From the NCBI GenBank assembly GCA_016708465.1, contig JADJFT010000001.1:124001-188000 (forward strand): a stretch of DNA of 64,000 nucleotides, written 5' to 3'. The notes under the pieces are model-generated. The model did not search any database and was not told the DNA's origin. It saw only the letters and a program-made list of their open reading frames with translations. Source of the DNA: Rhodanobacteraceae bacterium (GTDB taxonomy: Bacteria; Pseudomonadota; Gammaproteobacteria; Xanthomonadales; Ahniellaceae). Below are positions 26,296-36,912 of this stretch, piece after piece; position 1 is the first letter of the stretch; every line of letters begins with the position of its first letter. The position numbers were made by a program, and so were the translations under genes.

Positions 26296-27985
26296 ATGAG
26301 CGAATTGCATCAGCGGCTGGCAAATGGATTTCCAGATCGTGTTGCGCCGACGCGGGCCTCGATTCCAAGCGATGCGAAGGGGATTACGCAGTGGGTGGCG
26401 GCCTTGCCGCTGGCGAATCCGTTGTCGGCATCGCGCGTGTTGTTGCAGGGCATCCACGACTTGAACGGACTGCGGCTCGATCCATCGGTACGTCTGCATG
26501 CGCTGGAAACCCTGCGCTCGCCGATGGCGCAACTGGTGGCGCAGGCCGACCGTCAGGTCATCGGATCAACCTTTCCGCTGCCGCACGCCAAGCAGCAACT
26601 TGGCTTGCAGTTGCGCGAGTTCCACGAAGCGTTCGCGCTCGGCTACCGCACCGTCGTCCATGATCTTTGTCTGCCTGCGGGCAAGCTCCCGTTCCTCAAA
26701 GGCGGTACCGCGGCGCTGGCGTCGGCACGCGCGATCGATCATTACGGCGAGTCTTTGCTGCGTGGATATCTGCTTTACCAAACACCATCGCCCGGGGGTG
26801 TGGCAGTCGCTGCATGATCTGTATCGGTTCACCGATGCCATTGGCGTCGTCGACAAGACCGTGGCTGATCCGCTGCTGGGCAAGGCGGTCGTCACTCCGA
26901 AGCGCTGCTATGCCCATGTCCTGCTGCTCGCGATCAGCAATCCTTACCGGCTGGCACAGAAGGAGATGGCTGATGCCCACGAGGTGATGCGCGCATGGGC
27001 GTTGTACTGCGATTTGAGTATGGCTGGTGGTGAGAACGATTTCGATGTCGCGCAGGATCAAGATCGCGGTCCGGGCTATTCCGCGGACGAGCGCCAAGCA
27101 GCAGGGGCGCAGCGTGTTGCGTTTTCGGCAGCTCGCGCTCAGCAGTACCTTGAACGCGAGTTGTCCCTGACCAGCATTTCACCGGGGCCGCTTGGCTTCG
27201 GCCTGAAGGGTGGTCCGAAATCTGCGCTGGGCCAGGACCTCATCCGCCGACTGTGCAGCGCATGGCGGCCACAATTTGATCGCAATCATTCGCGTTTGTC
27301 GGCGGGACACGAACTGGAAACACTGATCGGCCTGCATGCGATCCATTTCCATCTTGCCGGGCAGCTTGATTTCGAGAACTTCGTGCGCGAATTACGCGGT
27401 CCCGGCATCAGCCTGAGCGAACGCGACAAGACGGCATCTTGGGCGCAAGGTAGCGGCGAAGGTTCGCGCGCATTGCCGACACGTGCGCAGGTGCTCGACC
27501 AGAGTCTCGGCGGCTATCGACTGCAATGGGGTGCCGAAAGTGGTGCCAAGGCGCGCATCGGCGAATTAGTCGGATTGGCATCACCCGAGGAAGACGATGC
27601 GGCGGCGCGCGAGTGGATGGTTGGCGTGATCCGCTGGTTGCGCTTCACGCTCGACGGGCAGGTCGATGCTGGCGTGGAACTTTTGGCGCGCCAGGCCGAG
27701 CCGGCGGCGTTGCGGATTTCCGAAGCGGGTAGCAGCTTCAAGACGCCGGTGCGGGCGATTGAGCTGGAACCCTTGCATCCAGGCAACGGCGGCTTGAGTT
27801 TTCTCGCACCGAGTATCGGTGAACGCAGTTTTGTGCGGATGGAAGTATCGATGCGCCCCGAGCGATATTCGGAAACCCGCGAACCACGGGTCAGCGTGAT
27901 TGCCGATATCGATTTGCTGGAAAACACGGGTGCTTACCTAAGAGTCGCGGCGAAGGCGAAAACCGCCGAAAATAGCACCACATGA
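26296..27985 (+). CDS. Uncharacterised 562-residue protein upstream of ispG, one-base frameshift
   Basis: Starts MSELHQRLANGFPDRVAPTR. The N-terminal region (GITQWVAALPLANPLSASRV, LDPSVRLHALETLRSPMAQL) resembles a widespread gammaproteobacterial family sometimes labelled as c-di-GMP-binding or chaperone-like; I cannot see a PilZ motif, so I leave the function open. The frame changes near 26800 in ggggg; with one G less, LLYQTPSPGVWQSLHDLYRF reads through and gives 563 codons. No signal peptide. Its stop overlaps the ispG start (ATGA), so the two are co-transcribed. Confidence 0.7.
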
Positions 27986-29229
27986 GTGACCTGATTCCGT
28001 ATTCCGCGCCGATTCCACGTCGGCGATCCGTTCCTGTTGTGGTCGGTGCTGTCACCGTCGGCGGCGACGCACCGATCGTCGTGCAGTCGATGACCAATAC
28101 CGATACTGCTGACGTGAAGGCGACCACGCAGCAAGTTGCCGAACTGTGGCGTGCCGGTTCCGAGTTGGTCCGCGTGACCGTCAACAATGCCGAGTCGGCG
28201 ACGGCGGTGCCGCAGATCCGTGACCGTCTCGCGATGATGGGTATCGAAGTGCCGATCATCGGTGACTTCCATTACAACGGTCATCAGTTGCTGCTTGATG
28301 AACCTGCCTGCGCCGAAGCGCTCGCGAAATACCGCATCAACCCGGGCAACGTCGGCTTCGGGCGCAAGAAAGACGCCCAGTTCGCTGCGATCGTGGAGAT
28401 GGCAATCCGTTATTGCAAGCCGGTGCGTATCGGTGTGAATTGGGGCTCGCTCGATCAAAGCGTTTTGGCGCAGATGATGGACGAAAACCATGCGCGCGCC
28501 GAACCCTGGGACGCGACCACGGTCATGCGCGAGGCGCTGATTCATTCTGCAATCGAATCGGCACGCAAGGCCGAGGACATCGGGCTCGGTCGCGATCGCA
28601 TCGTGCTGAGTTGCAAAGTCAGCGGTGTACAGGATCTGGTCGCGGTCTATCGTTCGTTAGCGGCGCGCTGCGATTACGCGTTGCATCTCGGTTTGACCGA
28701 GGCCGGCATGGGCTCGAAGGGCATCGTTGCATCGACGGCGGCCTTGTCGGTGCTGTTACAGCAGGGGATCGGCGACACCGTTCGCATTTCGCTTACGCCG
28801 GAACCAGGCGAGTCGCGCACGCGTGAAGTCATCGTTGCGCAGGAATTGCTGCAGACCATGGGTTTGCGCGCGTTCACGCCGCTGGTGACCGCATGTCCAG
28901 GCTGTGGCCGTACCACCAGCAGCTTCTTCCAGGAACTGGCCAAGACCGTGCAGGACCATGTCCGCGCAAAGATGCCGGAATGGAAACTCCGCTATGACGG
29001 CGTCGAGAACATGACGCTGGCGGTGATGGGTTGCATCGTCAACGGTCCGGGTGAGTCCAAGTACGCCAACATCGGTATTTCGCTACCCGGTAGCGGTGAA
29101 GCACCGACTGCACCGGTGTTCATCGACGGCGAGAAGCGACACACCCTGCGCGGTGCACATATTGCTCAAGAGTTCGTCGCGATCGTCGAGGATTATGTCG
29201 CCGCCAAATACACCGCACGCGCCAGTTGA
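27982..29229 (+). CDS. ispG: (E)-4-hydroxy-3-methylbut-2-enyl-diphosphate synthase IspG
   Basis: Iron-sulfur enzyme of the non-mevalonate isoprenoid pathway, converting methylerythritol cyclodiphosphate to HMBPP with reduced flavodoxin/ferredoxin. 415 residues with the conserved start VVVGAVTVGGDAPIVVQSMT, TIM-barrel domain, and C-terminal [4Fe-4S] cysteines in CPGCGRTTSS and GCIVNGPGE. Length agrees with proteobacterial IspG. Overlaps the preceding gene by 4 bases and converges on the beta-helix protein with a 3-base gap. Confidence 0.97.
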   Translation: MSDLIPYSAPIPRRRSVPVVVGAVTVGGDAPIVVQSMTNTDTADVKATTQQVAELWRAGSELVRVTVNNAESATAVPQIRDRLAMMGIEVPIIGDFHYNGHQLLLDEPACAEALAKYRINPGNVGFGRKKDAQFAAIVEMAIRYCKPVRIGVNWGSLDQSVLAQMMDENHARAEPWDATTVMREALIHSAIESARKAEDIGLGRDRIVLSCKVSGVQDLVAVYRSLAARCDYALHLGLTEAGMGSKGIVASTAALSVLLQQGIGDTVRISLTPEPGESRTREVIVAQELLQTMGLRAFTPLVTACPGCGRTTSSFFQELAKTVQDHVRAKMPEWKLRYDGVENMTLAVMGCIVNGPGESKYANIGISLPGSGEAPTAPVFIDGEKRHTLRGAHIAQEFVAIVEDYVAAKYTARAS

Positions 29230-29232
29230 CCG

Positions 29233-31266
29233 CTATTCGAAGCCGTTCCGGAATAGCGGACCGGAGCACTCGAAGACTTGCCTCGGGGAATACATCACGT
29301 TGAAGCGGGTGCCGTCCGGAAGGCCGCCAGGCGCGTAGATGTACCAGTCGCCGAGACTTTGGCTGACGTCAAACACGAAATTGTCGGATGTCGAGAGCCA
29401 GGGCGTAACGATCAGCACGGTGCAGGCCGGCGCGATCTCCTCGATGTCGATTGGCATGCTGTTGCCGATGACACCGCGGGCGGACAAACTGGCGTCGGAG
29501 GTGATCGTGAACGCGGTCGGACTCGCGTCTTGGGCATAGACGTTGAATGCTGCCCCATTCGGCATCGTCTCGCCGCCGCCACTCTGCACGTACCAGTTGT
29601 TGCCAGCGTATGTGTAGACGCCGGTTGAATGGTTGTTGTACACGCCGCCGCCGCCGGCAGGGTTCCAGTTGTGGGTAACAAACACCTTGGCGTCGGGATT
29701 GGCGTTCACGGCGGTGTTGTTGAGCTGGCTCGAAGACGTTGCCGATGCCAGCGTGTGCAAGAACCGACCACTTCCCGGTGCCGGTTCGAACAGGTTGAAG
29801 CCGGCATTGGACGGCATCGGGGTGCCGACATTTTCGGCATACAACGCCCAGTAGGGCGGCGCACCCAATTGAAACACACCGAACGGGGCGAGCAGGCTCG
29901 AGCTTGCGGGTGAAAAGTTCGCGGTTGCCTGCAAGCGCGCGCCGCTTGCGCCATTGACCGCCGAATGGCTGAACTGGAACCAGTTGCTGCCGCCCCCGAC
30001 TGCGGGCGCAATCGCCCGGAACCAGGCGTCGCCGAACTCCCAGGCGCCGATGTCCATTGCGCTGTCCTTTAGTCGACGGTGGCCGTCGGCGTCAAACAAC
30101 GGTAGCGCCGGCGTTCCGGCGAACAAGGTCGCAAGGCTGTTCCCGGCATCGATCGCGGGCGAGTCGCTGCTCAGGTAGGGGCGTTCACGCGAGATCAGGC
30201 GCGGGTCGGTGGTCACCGTTTGCGCGCCGGGCGTGAATCCAATGCCGTTGGTGGTGTTTCCAAACAGCAGATTATTGTCGTTGGTTACCGTTGCGGCCAA
30301 CGATCCTTGATAGACGCCGTAGTTGGACCATGCGATCAGATTATTGAAGATGTAGCCAGTCATCGCTTGCGGCGAGGTTGGTGGTGAAAATTGCCGCTGC
30401 CCGGCGGAGATGCCGTTGAAGAGATCGGTCAGGGTGTTGTTGATGACATAAACCGACATCGTGCCCTCGCCACCGTATGCGCACACACCGGTGCCGACAC
30501 CACGTCGGGACGGCGTGACCACATTGCTGAGCGCGCGCATCCGCACGGTGCTGGTTGCGCTGCTGCCTGAACCGATCACACCGCACAGCGCGCCGTAGCT
30601 GAAGGACCCGAGTACTCGGTTCCCGATCAGGTCGAGATTGAGCTGCCCGTTGCCGGTGACGGCGCCAAACAAGCCATAGGCGGAGCTGCTGTCATCGGGC
30701 ACTTCGATACGATTGAAGCGAATGTCGGCGTCGAACGTGCCGCCGGAGGAAGTGACGGATATTGGCGCGGCAGTACCGCCGTTGCGCCGGTAGTGGTTGT
30801 TCTCCAGCCGCAGGGTATAGCTGCCGCTGTCGATCTGTTCGAACCTGAAGCCTCCATTGCCGTTGTTGTCTTCGATGTCCACCTGTTGGACGTCCACAGT
30901 CACCGTGCTGCCCGCAACCGCATACAGCGCAATGCGGGCATTGCGTAGTTTCAGGCGGTCGATATGGATCGAAGTCGTGCCGGACATCACGCTCTGGATG
31001 CCGACACCGGTCGGAAATACTGGATGGAAACCTTGCCGGGCGGTCAGCCAAACGGAACGCGGCAGATAGAGGCTGCCAGCGTCGCCTGTCCCGCCAATAT
31101 TGCTCGGGGTATCGGTAGCGATCAGCACGACGAACCCGCCCGGTTGGGCATCGATGCAGTTCTGCAGGCTGCCGTTGCAAGGTGGCGTTGCTGCCGGCCA
31201 GATCACGCTTTGGGCATTGCCGGTGGCGGCAACGAGAATCAGCAGCAGGGCCGCGAGCGAGCGCAT
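29233..31266 (-). CDS. Secreted right-handed beta-helix protein ending in FRNGFE
   Basis: 677 residues, with signal peptide MRSLAALLLILVAATGNAQS. Residues about 90-400 consist of short strands with turns typical of a parallel beta-helix (VYVINNTLTDLFNGIS, GYIFNNLIAWSNYGVYQGS), like choice-of-anchor-Q or DUF1565 surface proteins. The C-terminal part has Gly/Asn-rich strands and ends PLFRNGFE, similar to the FDDSFE end of the S8 peptidase in this window. Probably secreted or surface-bound; substrate unknown. Confidence 0.72.
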   Translation of the reverse strand: MRSLAALLLILVAATGNAQSVIWPAATPPCNGSLQNCIDAQPGGFVVLIATDTPSNIGGTGDAGSLYLPRSVWLTARQGFHPVFPTGVGIQSVMSGTTSIHIDRLKLRNARIALYAVAGSTVTVDVQQVDIEDNNGNGGFRFEQIDSGSYTLRLENNHYRRNGGTAAPISVTSSGGTFDADIRFNRIEVPDDSSSAYGLFGAVTGNGQLNLDLIGNRVLGSFSYGALCGVIGSGSSATSTVRMRALSNVVTPSRRGVGTGVCAYGGEGTMSVYVINNTLTDLFNGISAGQRQFSPPTSPQAMTGYIFNNLIAWSNYGVYQGSLAATVTNDNNLLFGNTTNGIGFTPGAQTVTTDPRLISRERPYLSSDSPAIDAGNSLATLFAGTPALPLFDADGHRRLKDSAMDIGAWEFGDAWFRAIAPAVGGGSNWFQFSHSAVNGASGARLQATANFSPASSSLLAPFGVFQLGAPPYWALYAENVGTPMPSNAGFNLFEPAPGSGRFLHTLASATSSSQLNNTAVNANPDAKVFVTHNWNPAGGGGVYNNHSTGVYTYAGNNWYVQSGGGETMPNGAAFNVYAQDASPTAFTITSDASLSARGVIGNSMPIDIEEIAPACTVLIVTPWLSTSDNFVFDVSQSLGDWYIYAPGGLPDGTRFNVMYSPRQVFECSGPLFRNGFE

Positions 31267-31338
31267 ACGATTCCCTCGGAAATTGTGGCGAAATGATACT
31301 TCAGCCGCGACGAGGTGTCTTGACCAGGATCAGCAGCG

Positions 31339-32256
31339 TCAGGTCGAAGGCTCAACTGATTTCAGTGGTTCCTTGGTCGCGTGGCGACGTGCGAGGACGG
31401 CTTCGCGATGCGCGATGTAGGCGCTGGAGACAAGAATGATCGTGGTACCGAGCAAGGTCCAACGATCGACGCGTTCACCGAACAGCAGCCAGCCTGCGGT
31501 CGCGACGACCGGCAATTGCGTGAAACTGATCGGCGTCAGCGCCGACACGTCACCGAGTTTGAGCGCGCGTGTCCACAACATGTGCCCGCCGGTACCGAGC
31601 ACGCCCGCCGCGATCACCCACAGCCAGACGATGCCTTGCGGCCAGCGCCAGACCAGCAGTGCCGGAATCAGCGACATCGGCACCCAGATCAGGGTGGTGT
31701 AGAACACGATCCGGTCCGCCGGCTCCAGTGCCGACAGTTGCTTGATCTGAATCGACACCAGTCCGGTCATAAATGCCGATATCACCGCGATCAACATGCC
31801 GACATTGAAATCGTGGCTACCCGGCCGCGTGATCACCAGCACGCCAATGAAACCGAGTGCGACCGCCGTCCAGCGCCTTGCATGCACGCGCTCGCCAAGG
31901 AATAGGGCGGCCGCGATGACGACGAAGATCGGTGACGAATAGGACAGCGCTACCGCTTGGGCAAGCGGTAGGTGCCCGATTGCCCAAAAGCCGCACATCA
32001 TGCCGATGATGCCGACCAGACAGCGCAGCAGGTAGCGCGGGAAATGCTGCGTGCGCAACAGCGACGGACCGTGGCGCACGAGCAAAGGTGTTGTCGCCAT
32101 TAGCCCGAAGAAATTGCGGAAGAAGGCAACTTCAAACGTGTGCAGCGACTGCGATGCAAGGCGGATCGCGACCGCCATCAATCCAAACAATACGGCGCTG
32201 GCCAGCATTAACTGTGCTGCCGACGTGTAGTGCGGGCGCGATGGGTGCGACAACAT
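31339..32256 (-). CDS. DMT-family (EamA) transporter
   Basis: 305 residues with about ten hydrophobic segments in two EamA repeats (first from LMLASAVLFGLMAVAIRLA, second from VGMLIAVISAFMTGLVSI). Motifs such as SYSSPIFVVIAAALFLGERV and LPVVATAGWLLFGERVDRWT are typical of drug/metabolite exporters of the RhaT/EamA type. Substrate not predictable. Inner membrane. It stands between two unrelated secreted-protein genes. Confidence 0.9.
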   Translation of the reverse strand: MLSHPSRPHYTSAAQLMLASAVLFGLMAVAIRLASQSLHTFEVAFFRNFFGLMATTPLLVRHGPSLLRTQHFPRYLLRCLVGIIGMMCGFWAIGHLPLAQAVALSYSSPIFVVIAAALFLGERVHARRWTAVALGFIGVLVITRPGSHDFNVGMLIAVISAFMTGLVSIQIKQLSALEPADRIVFYTTLIWVPMSLIPALLVWRWPQGIVWLWVIAAGVLGTGGHMLWTRALKLGDVSALTPISFTQLPVVATAGWLLFGERVDRWTLLGTTIILVSSAYIAHREAVLARRHATKEPLKSVEPST

Positions 32257-32288
32257 GGGCGCAGGCGAGTCTATCGACTCACGGCGCG

Positions 32289-33776
32289 CTACCAGGTGTA
32301 GCGAACGCTATAGCGGATTTTTTGCTCGCCATCGGCCGGGATGTTGACGACGAAGTCGACGGTGTTGGCGTCGCGCTTGTCGTGCTTCACGTTTTCGGCA
32401 GTGATCGCCCAGCTACTCCAGCGATACAGGTATTCGCGCACGCGGATCGTGGCGGCTTGCTTTTTACGGTTGCGCACACTGATCTCGAAAGTTTCGTCGA
32501 TGCGTTTACCGGAGGTGTCGATCTTGTAGTCGACCTGTTTGCGTTCACCGACCACGTCGAATGCCTCGCCAAGCTTGATACGCAGGGTTTCGTTGCGCGG
32601 CGTGTGCTTGATCACATCTTCGCCGATGAATTCGAGGCTGCCATCCTTGCTCGCCTGGTTCACACGCACGCGGCCGGCCGGCAGCGGAAGGCCGAGGCCA
32701 TTCGCCTGCTTGTTGTCGAATTCCAGCCAAGCGCCGACGACGCCGCTGTTGGTTGCGCCATAGCCTTGGTCGCTGATCGGAGCGCCCCAAAAACCATAAG
32801 GCTGCGGCGATGCCGTGAAGACCAGTTCGCGCTTGCATTTCACGCCGACGGCGGACGGGAACAGTTCGAGTTGCTTGGTCGAATTGTTCGGCAGTTCGGT
32901 ACGACGGCCAAGCGTGTACAGGTGGTATTCGAACAGTTCCGATTCCTCGAATCCGGGTGCTGTGGATTCCGCGACCATGGTGCGCTTGGCCATGCCGAGG
33001 GCCATCGGGGCCGGTGCCGCCGGTGCGCGGTTCACTTCGCCGGCGACTAGTTTCAGTTGCGCATTCGGGTAACTCGCACCGCTCTGGTTCACCACGGTCA
33101 CCCAAGCGGCAAGATCCATGCTGCAGTCATTCGCATCGCCCTTGAGGATGACGTTGTAGTCGCTCCACCAAGTCATGCCCTGGGTCTGGTAGGACACCTG
33201 CGCGTCGCGTTCGCCGCCACGCCTTGCATCGACCAGCCAGACCAGCGTCGGCTTGGTGATCAGGCCGCCGGGCAGTGATGGGAAGGCGATGTTGGCGTAG
33301 TGCGACAGCGTCTGCACTTCGCCATTCGGCTGCATCAGGATCAATCCATTCGTCGCCGACAGCAACTTGCCGGTCACGGTCTCGACCTGATCACCACGGA
33401 CCTGGTCGACACTGACGGTTTCACCGATATAGCGACTCAGCAGTTTTTGCCCATCGACCAGATCGAACTGGTAGTTCTGTTCGACCACACGCGTGCCATC
33501 CGGATCGGTAATCGACGCGAAGCTGACCGTAGTCGGGTCGATCCGGGTGGCGACATCACTGAAGCGCACTTCGCCGCTGCCGCTCGGTAGTTGCAACATT
33601 CTGCGATCGCGCACCAGTGCATAGCCGGGCAGGTGCAGACCGAAATTCACCAACTGTTCGGCGCTGATCTGCCCAGGTGCGGCCGACGAATACACGGTCA
33701 ACGAGAAATCCGGCGACGACGCCGTGGCGGTGGACATGGCGAGGGCGACTCCGATAGTGATCAGGCTGCGGCGCAT
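32289..33776 (-). CDS. DUF4139 family exported protein
   Basis: 495 residues from ATG 33776 with signal peptide MRRSLITIGVALAMSTATAS. It matches the DUF4139 (mucoidy-inhibitor MuiA-like) family, including VWLVDARRGGERDAQVSYQT, MTWWSDYNVILKG and the closing QKIRYSVRYTW. Mostly beta structure, probably periplasmic; function unknown. The earlier in-frame start at 33854 is rejected because the signal sequence begins at 33776. Confidence 0.82.
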   Translation of the reverse strand: MRRSLITIGVALAMSTATASSPDFSLTVYSSAAPGQISAEQLVNFGLHLPGYALVRDRRMLQLPSGSGEVRFSDVATRIDPTTVSFASITDPDGTRVVEQNYQFDLVDGQKLLSRYIGETVSVDQVRGDQVETVTGKLLSATNGLILMQPNGEVQTLSHYANIAFPSLPGGLITKPTLVWLVDARRGGERDAQVSYQTQGMTWWSDYNVILKGDANDCSMDLAAWVTVVNQSGASYPNAQLKLVAGEVNRAPAAPAPMALGMAKRTMVAESTAPGFEESELFEYHLYTLGRRTELPNNSTKQLELFPSAVGVKCKRELVFTASPQPYGFWGAPISDQGYGATNSGVVGAWLEFDNKQANGLGLPLPAGRVRVNQASKDGSLEFIGEDVIKHTPRNETLRIKLGEAFDVVGERKQVDYKIDTSGKRIDETFEISVRNRKKQAATIRVREYLYRWSSWAITAENVKHDKRDANTVDFVVNIPADGEQKIRYSVRYTW

Positions 33777-33835
33777 GGTGCGATTCTCCGTTCGTTGGGG
33801 TGCGAGCGTCCAACGGCGCCGGCACCATTCCGGGG

Positions 33836-35913
33836 TTACTTCAGGCGTTCCCACAGGAACACGTAGCCGATCGCGTCCATGAAGGCGGCTTGCTGGTTGT
33901 TCGTCGAACCACCGTGGCCGCCTTCGATGTTTTCGTAGTAGGTCACGTTCTTGCCGAGATCAATCAGTTTCGCCGCCATTTTTCGAGCATCTCCGGGATG
34001 GACGCGGTCATCGCGCGTCGATGTCGTGAACAGGATCGGCGGATAGGTTTTGGACGCATCGATGTTCTGGTACGGCGAATACTTCGAGATGTAGGCCCAT
34101 TCCGCGGCCACGTCCGGATTGCCGTACTCGCCCATCCAGCTCGCGCCGGCGAGAAGTTTGCTGTAACGCTTCATGTCGAGCAGCGGCACCTCGCATAGTA
34201 CGGCACCCCACAAGTCTGGGCGCTGCGTGTACATCACGCCCATCAGCAAGCCGCCATTGCTGCCGCCCTGAATGCCGAGGTGCGGGGTTGACGTGATCTT
34301 GCGGGTGATCAGGTCTTCGCCGATGGCGATGAAGTCGTCATAAGCGCGCTGACGGTTCGCCTTCAGCGCCGCTTGATGCCAGCGCGGACCGAATTCACCA
34401 CCGCCGCGAATATTGGCCATCACGAACGCGCCGCCGCGTTCAAGCCAGCCGGCGCCGGCACCGGCGTAGTAGCCCGGGGTCTGTGACACTTCAAAACCGC
34501 CATAGCCGTAGAGCAGAGTCGGAATCGTGCCGTCGCGTGCGCGATCCTTCTGCAGCACGATGAAGTAGGGCACCTTCGTGCCGTCCTTCGAGGTCGCTTC
34601 GTATTGTTCGACGACAAGCCCTTCGGATTTGAAATACGCCGCTTGGCGTTTCAATAGAACGATCTTGCGTTCGCCGACGCGTCCGGATAGCAGCGATGTC
34701 GGCGTCAGGAAATCTGTCACCGTCATAAAGAAATCGTCGCTGGTGTCCGAATTTTCGGCGACAGGTTGACGTCGGAGTTCAGCGGGACATCCAGAGCCTT
34801 GCTGGACCAGGTCTTGCCATCGAGCGCCATCACTTGTGGGCGACTCTTGACGTTGTCGAGGATATTCAGCAACACCGCATTGCGCGTGGTCGAGAATCCG
34901 GCCAGCGAACGCTTCGCGGTCGGGACGAACAAGGCGGTGTACGCGTCCTTGCCAGCGAATAAATCGTCGACGCGAATCGCGACCAGACTGCCGGCGGCGA
35001 GCTTGTGTTTGCCGGGTTGCCAGTCACTGCGCAGCGTGATCAGCGCAAACTCGCGGAAGAAACTGATCTCGGCGTCATCCGGCTTCGGTACTTTGACCAG
35101 CTTGCCGCCGCGAAATAGCTGCGTTTCGTTCTGGAAGAACGCGGGGACGCGGACCACACCGTCATAACGTGTGCCTTGTGCATAATCACTGAATCCGAAG
35201 CCATAGACGTCGGCCGGTTCGGCCTCGTAAATCCTGGTCGCATCCTTCCAGTCGGTGCCACGCTTCCATTCATGCACACTGCGCGGGTAACCCGAGTCGG
35301 TCAGCGAGCCGGCGCCGAAATCGGTGCCGATGAAGAGCGTATCCCGGTCTTTCCAACTGGTCGCCGATTTGGCTTCCGGCAGCACGAAGCCGTCTTTGAC
35401 AAAGGCTTTGCTCGCGATATCGAACTCGCGTACTTCAACGGCATCACCACCGCCGCGCGAAAGGGAAATCAGGCAGCGATCCTGCTTGGGTTCGATGCAA
35501 TCCGCACCTTTCCAGACCCAGTTCGCGTTTTCGAGCGTGTTCAAGGCGTCGATGTCGAGCACGGTCTCCCAGGTCGGACGGGCCTTGCGATACTCGTCGA
35601 GCGTGGTGCGACGCCAGATGCCGCGGATGTGATCGGCATCCTTCCAGAAGTTGTAATAGCGATCACCGATCTTAGTCAGATAGGGAATGCGGTCGGTGGC
35701 GTTGTTGATTGCCAGCAGGCGCTCGTACAGCGGCTTGAAGGAAGCATCTGCCTCCAACGCCTCCTGGCTCTCGGCATTGCGCGCTTTGACCCAGTCGAGC
35801 GCTTTCGTGCTTTCGACCTCTTCCAGCCACAAGTACGGATCTTCGTCCGCCGCGTTCGCCATCGTGCCACCCGTCAACAGGGTCAAGGTCAGAATTGATT
35901 TCGTCAGGTTCAT
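33836..35913 (-). CDS. Prolyl oligopeptidase family serine peptidase (S9A), one-base frameshift
   Basis: ATG 35913 has a perfect ggagg and opens a signal peptide (MNLTKSILTLTLLTGGTMANA), so the enzyme is periplasmic. The N-terminal propeller starts DEDPYLWLEEVES. The catalytic domain has GGSNGGLLMG (nucleophile Ser), an Asp in TRDDRVHPGDARK, and His in GGHGGSTNN. The frame changes near 34748: the sequence has ccgaaaattcg where five A would give SPKNSDTSDDFFMTV. With one A added the gene is 693 codons, normal for S9A. Confidence 0.88.
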
Positions 35914-36086
35914 AGGTTCCTCCGGAACGACAGTTCTATCATTCACCTTCGGGTTGAGGTAGCCGGGCGATATCCGAATGCGCACCATTGGTCCCGCGTT
36001 CGCGCCGGGGAGCAGATCAAGCCGTTGAATGTTGCGCTGCAACATACACAGGACTAGCATGGTGATCTCAAATGGGAGAACAGGTC

Positions 36087-36894
36087 ATGGCGAAAGCCGG
36101 TTCAGGTGCGTTCAAGGATTGGGAAACGTTGCACCAGCAGTGGTGGAACGCCGTGTCGGATGGCGCGAACAAAGTGGTGCAGGGCGATTGGCGCGATGGC
36201 GCCAAAGCGTTCGGAGACCTTTTCGGTGGCAAGCTGGGCGACAGCACCGATGCCGCCACCCAACGTTTTGTCGGTGGCACCAAGCAGTATCTCGATTGGG
36301 TCGAGAAGTTCTCCGGCCAACTCGCCACCGGCGCGACGTTTCCGAAAGACGCCGCCGGCTGGGCGCGACTGTTTCAGGGGGCACTGGGCCAATTCGGTGA
36401 AACCCGCAATCCGCTGCATGACTTGTTTGCGGCGATGACCGGTGATGGTGCACGCGGCTTCGAACAATTTTTCACTGGCTGGCCGAATCCGGCCGACTGG
36501 GCCAAAGGCGAAGTCCAGGGTCTGCTCGGCATGCCGGCGTTCGGTTATGCGCGCGAATCGCAAGAGCGCCAGCAGCGCCTAGCCGTGGCGTTCCTGCAGT
36601 ATCAGGACGCGATGTCGGGTTACAACCGGCTGATGCTTGATGCCAGCCAGCGCGCGATCGGCAAATTTGAATCGCTGCTCGCCGCTCGCGAGGAGCAGGG
36701 GCGCAAGCTGGAGACCCTGCGCGAGGTCTACGATCTCTGGATCGACGCCGCCGAGGAGGGCTATGCCGAAGTCTCGTTGAGCCCGGAATTCCGCACGGCT
36801 TACGGCAACTTGGTCAACAAGCAGATGACCGTGCGCAAGCTGGTACAGACCGAAGTCGATGGCGAAGAAGCCGGCTGCCCGTCGTTCGCGCTGA
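36087..36894 (+). CDS. phaE: Class III PHA synthase subunit PhaE, C-terminus uncertain
   Basis: Partner subunit of PhaC in class III polyhydroxyalkanoate synthases. The start at 36087 has gggaga 8 bases upstream. The protein contains WNAVSDGANKVVQ, the helical middle, and the family block YDLWIDAAEEGYAEVSLSPEFRTAYGNLVNKQM. After residue 255 the annotated frame runs on over phaC, giving a nonsense tail to 37031. In another frame MAKKPAARRSR ends at 36894, 18 bases before phaC, a more natural end that needs one base removed. The usual last part of PhaE (PTRTE helix) is missing, so a deletion is also possible. Confidence 0.75.
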
Positions 36895-36912
36895 TCAGGG
36901 AGCACGCACATC

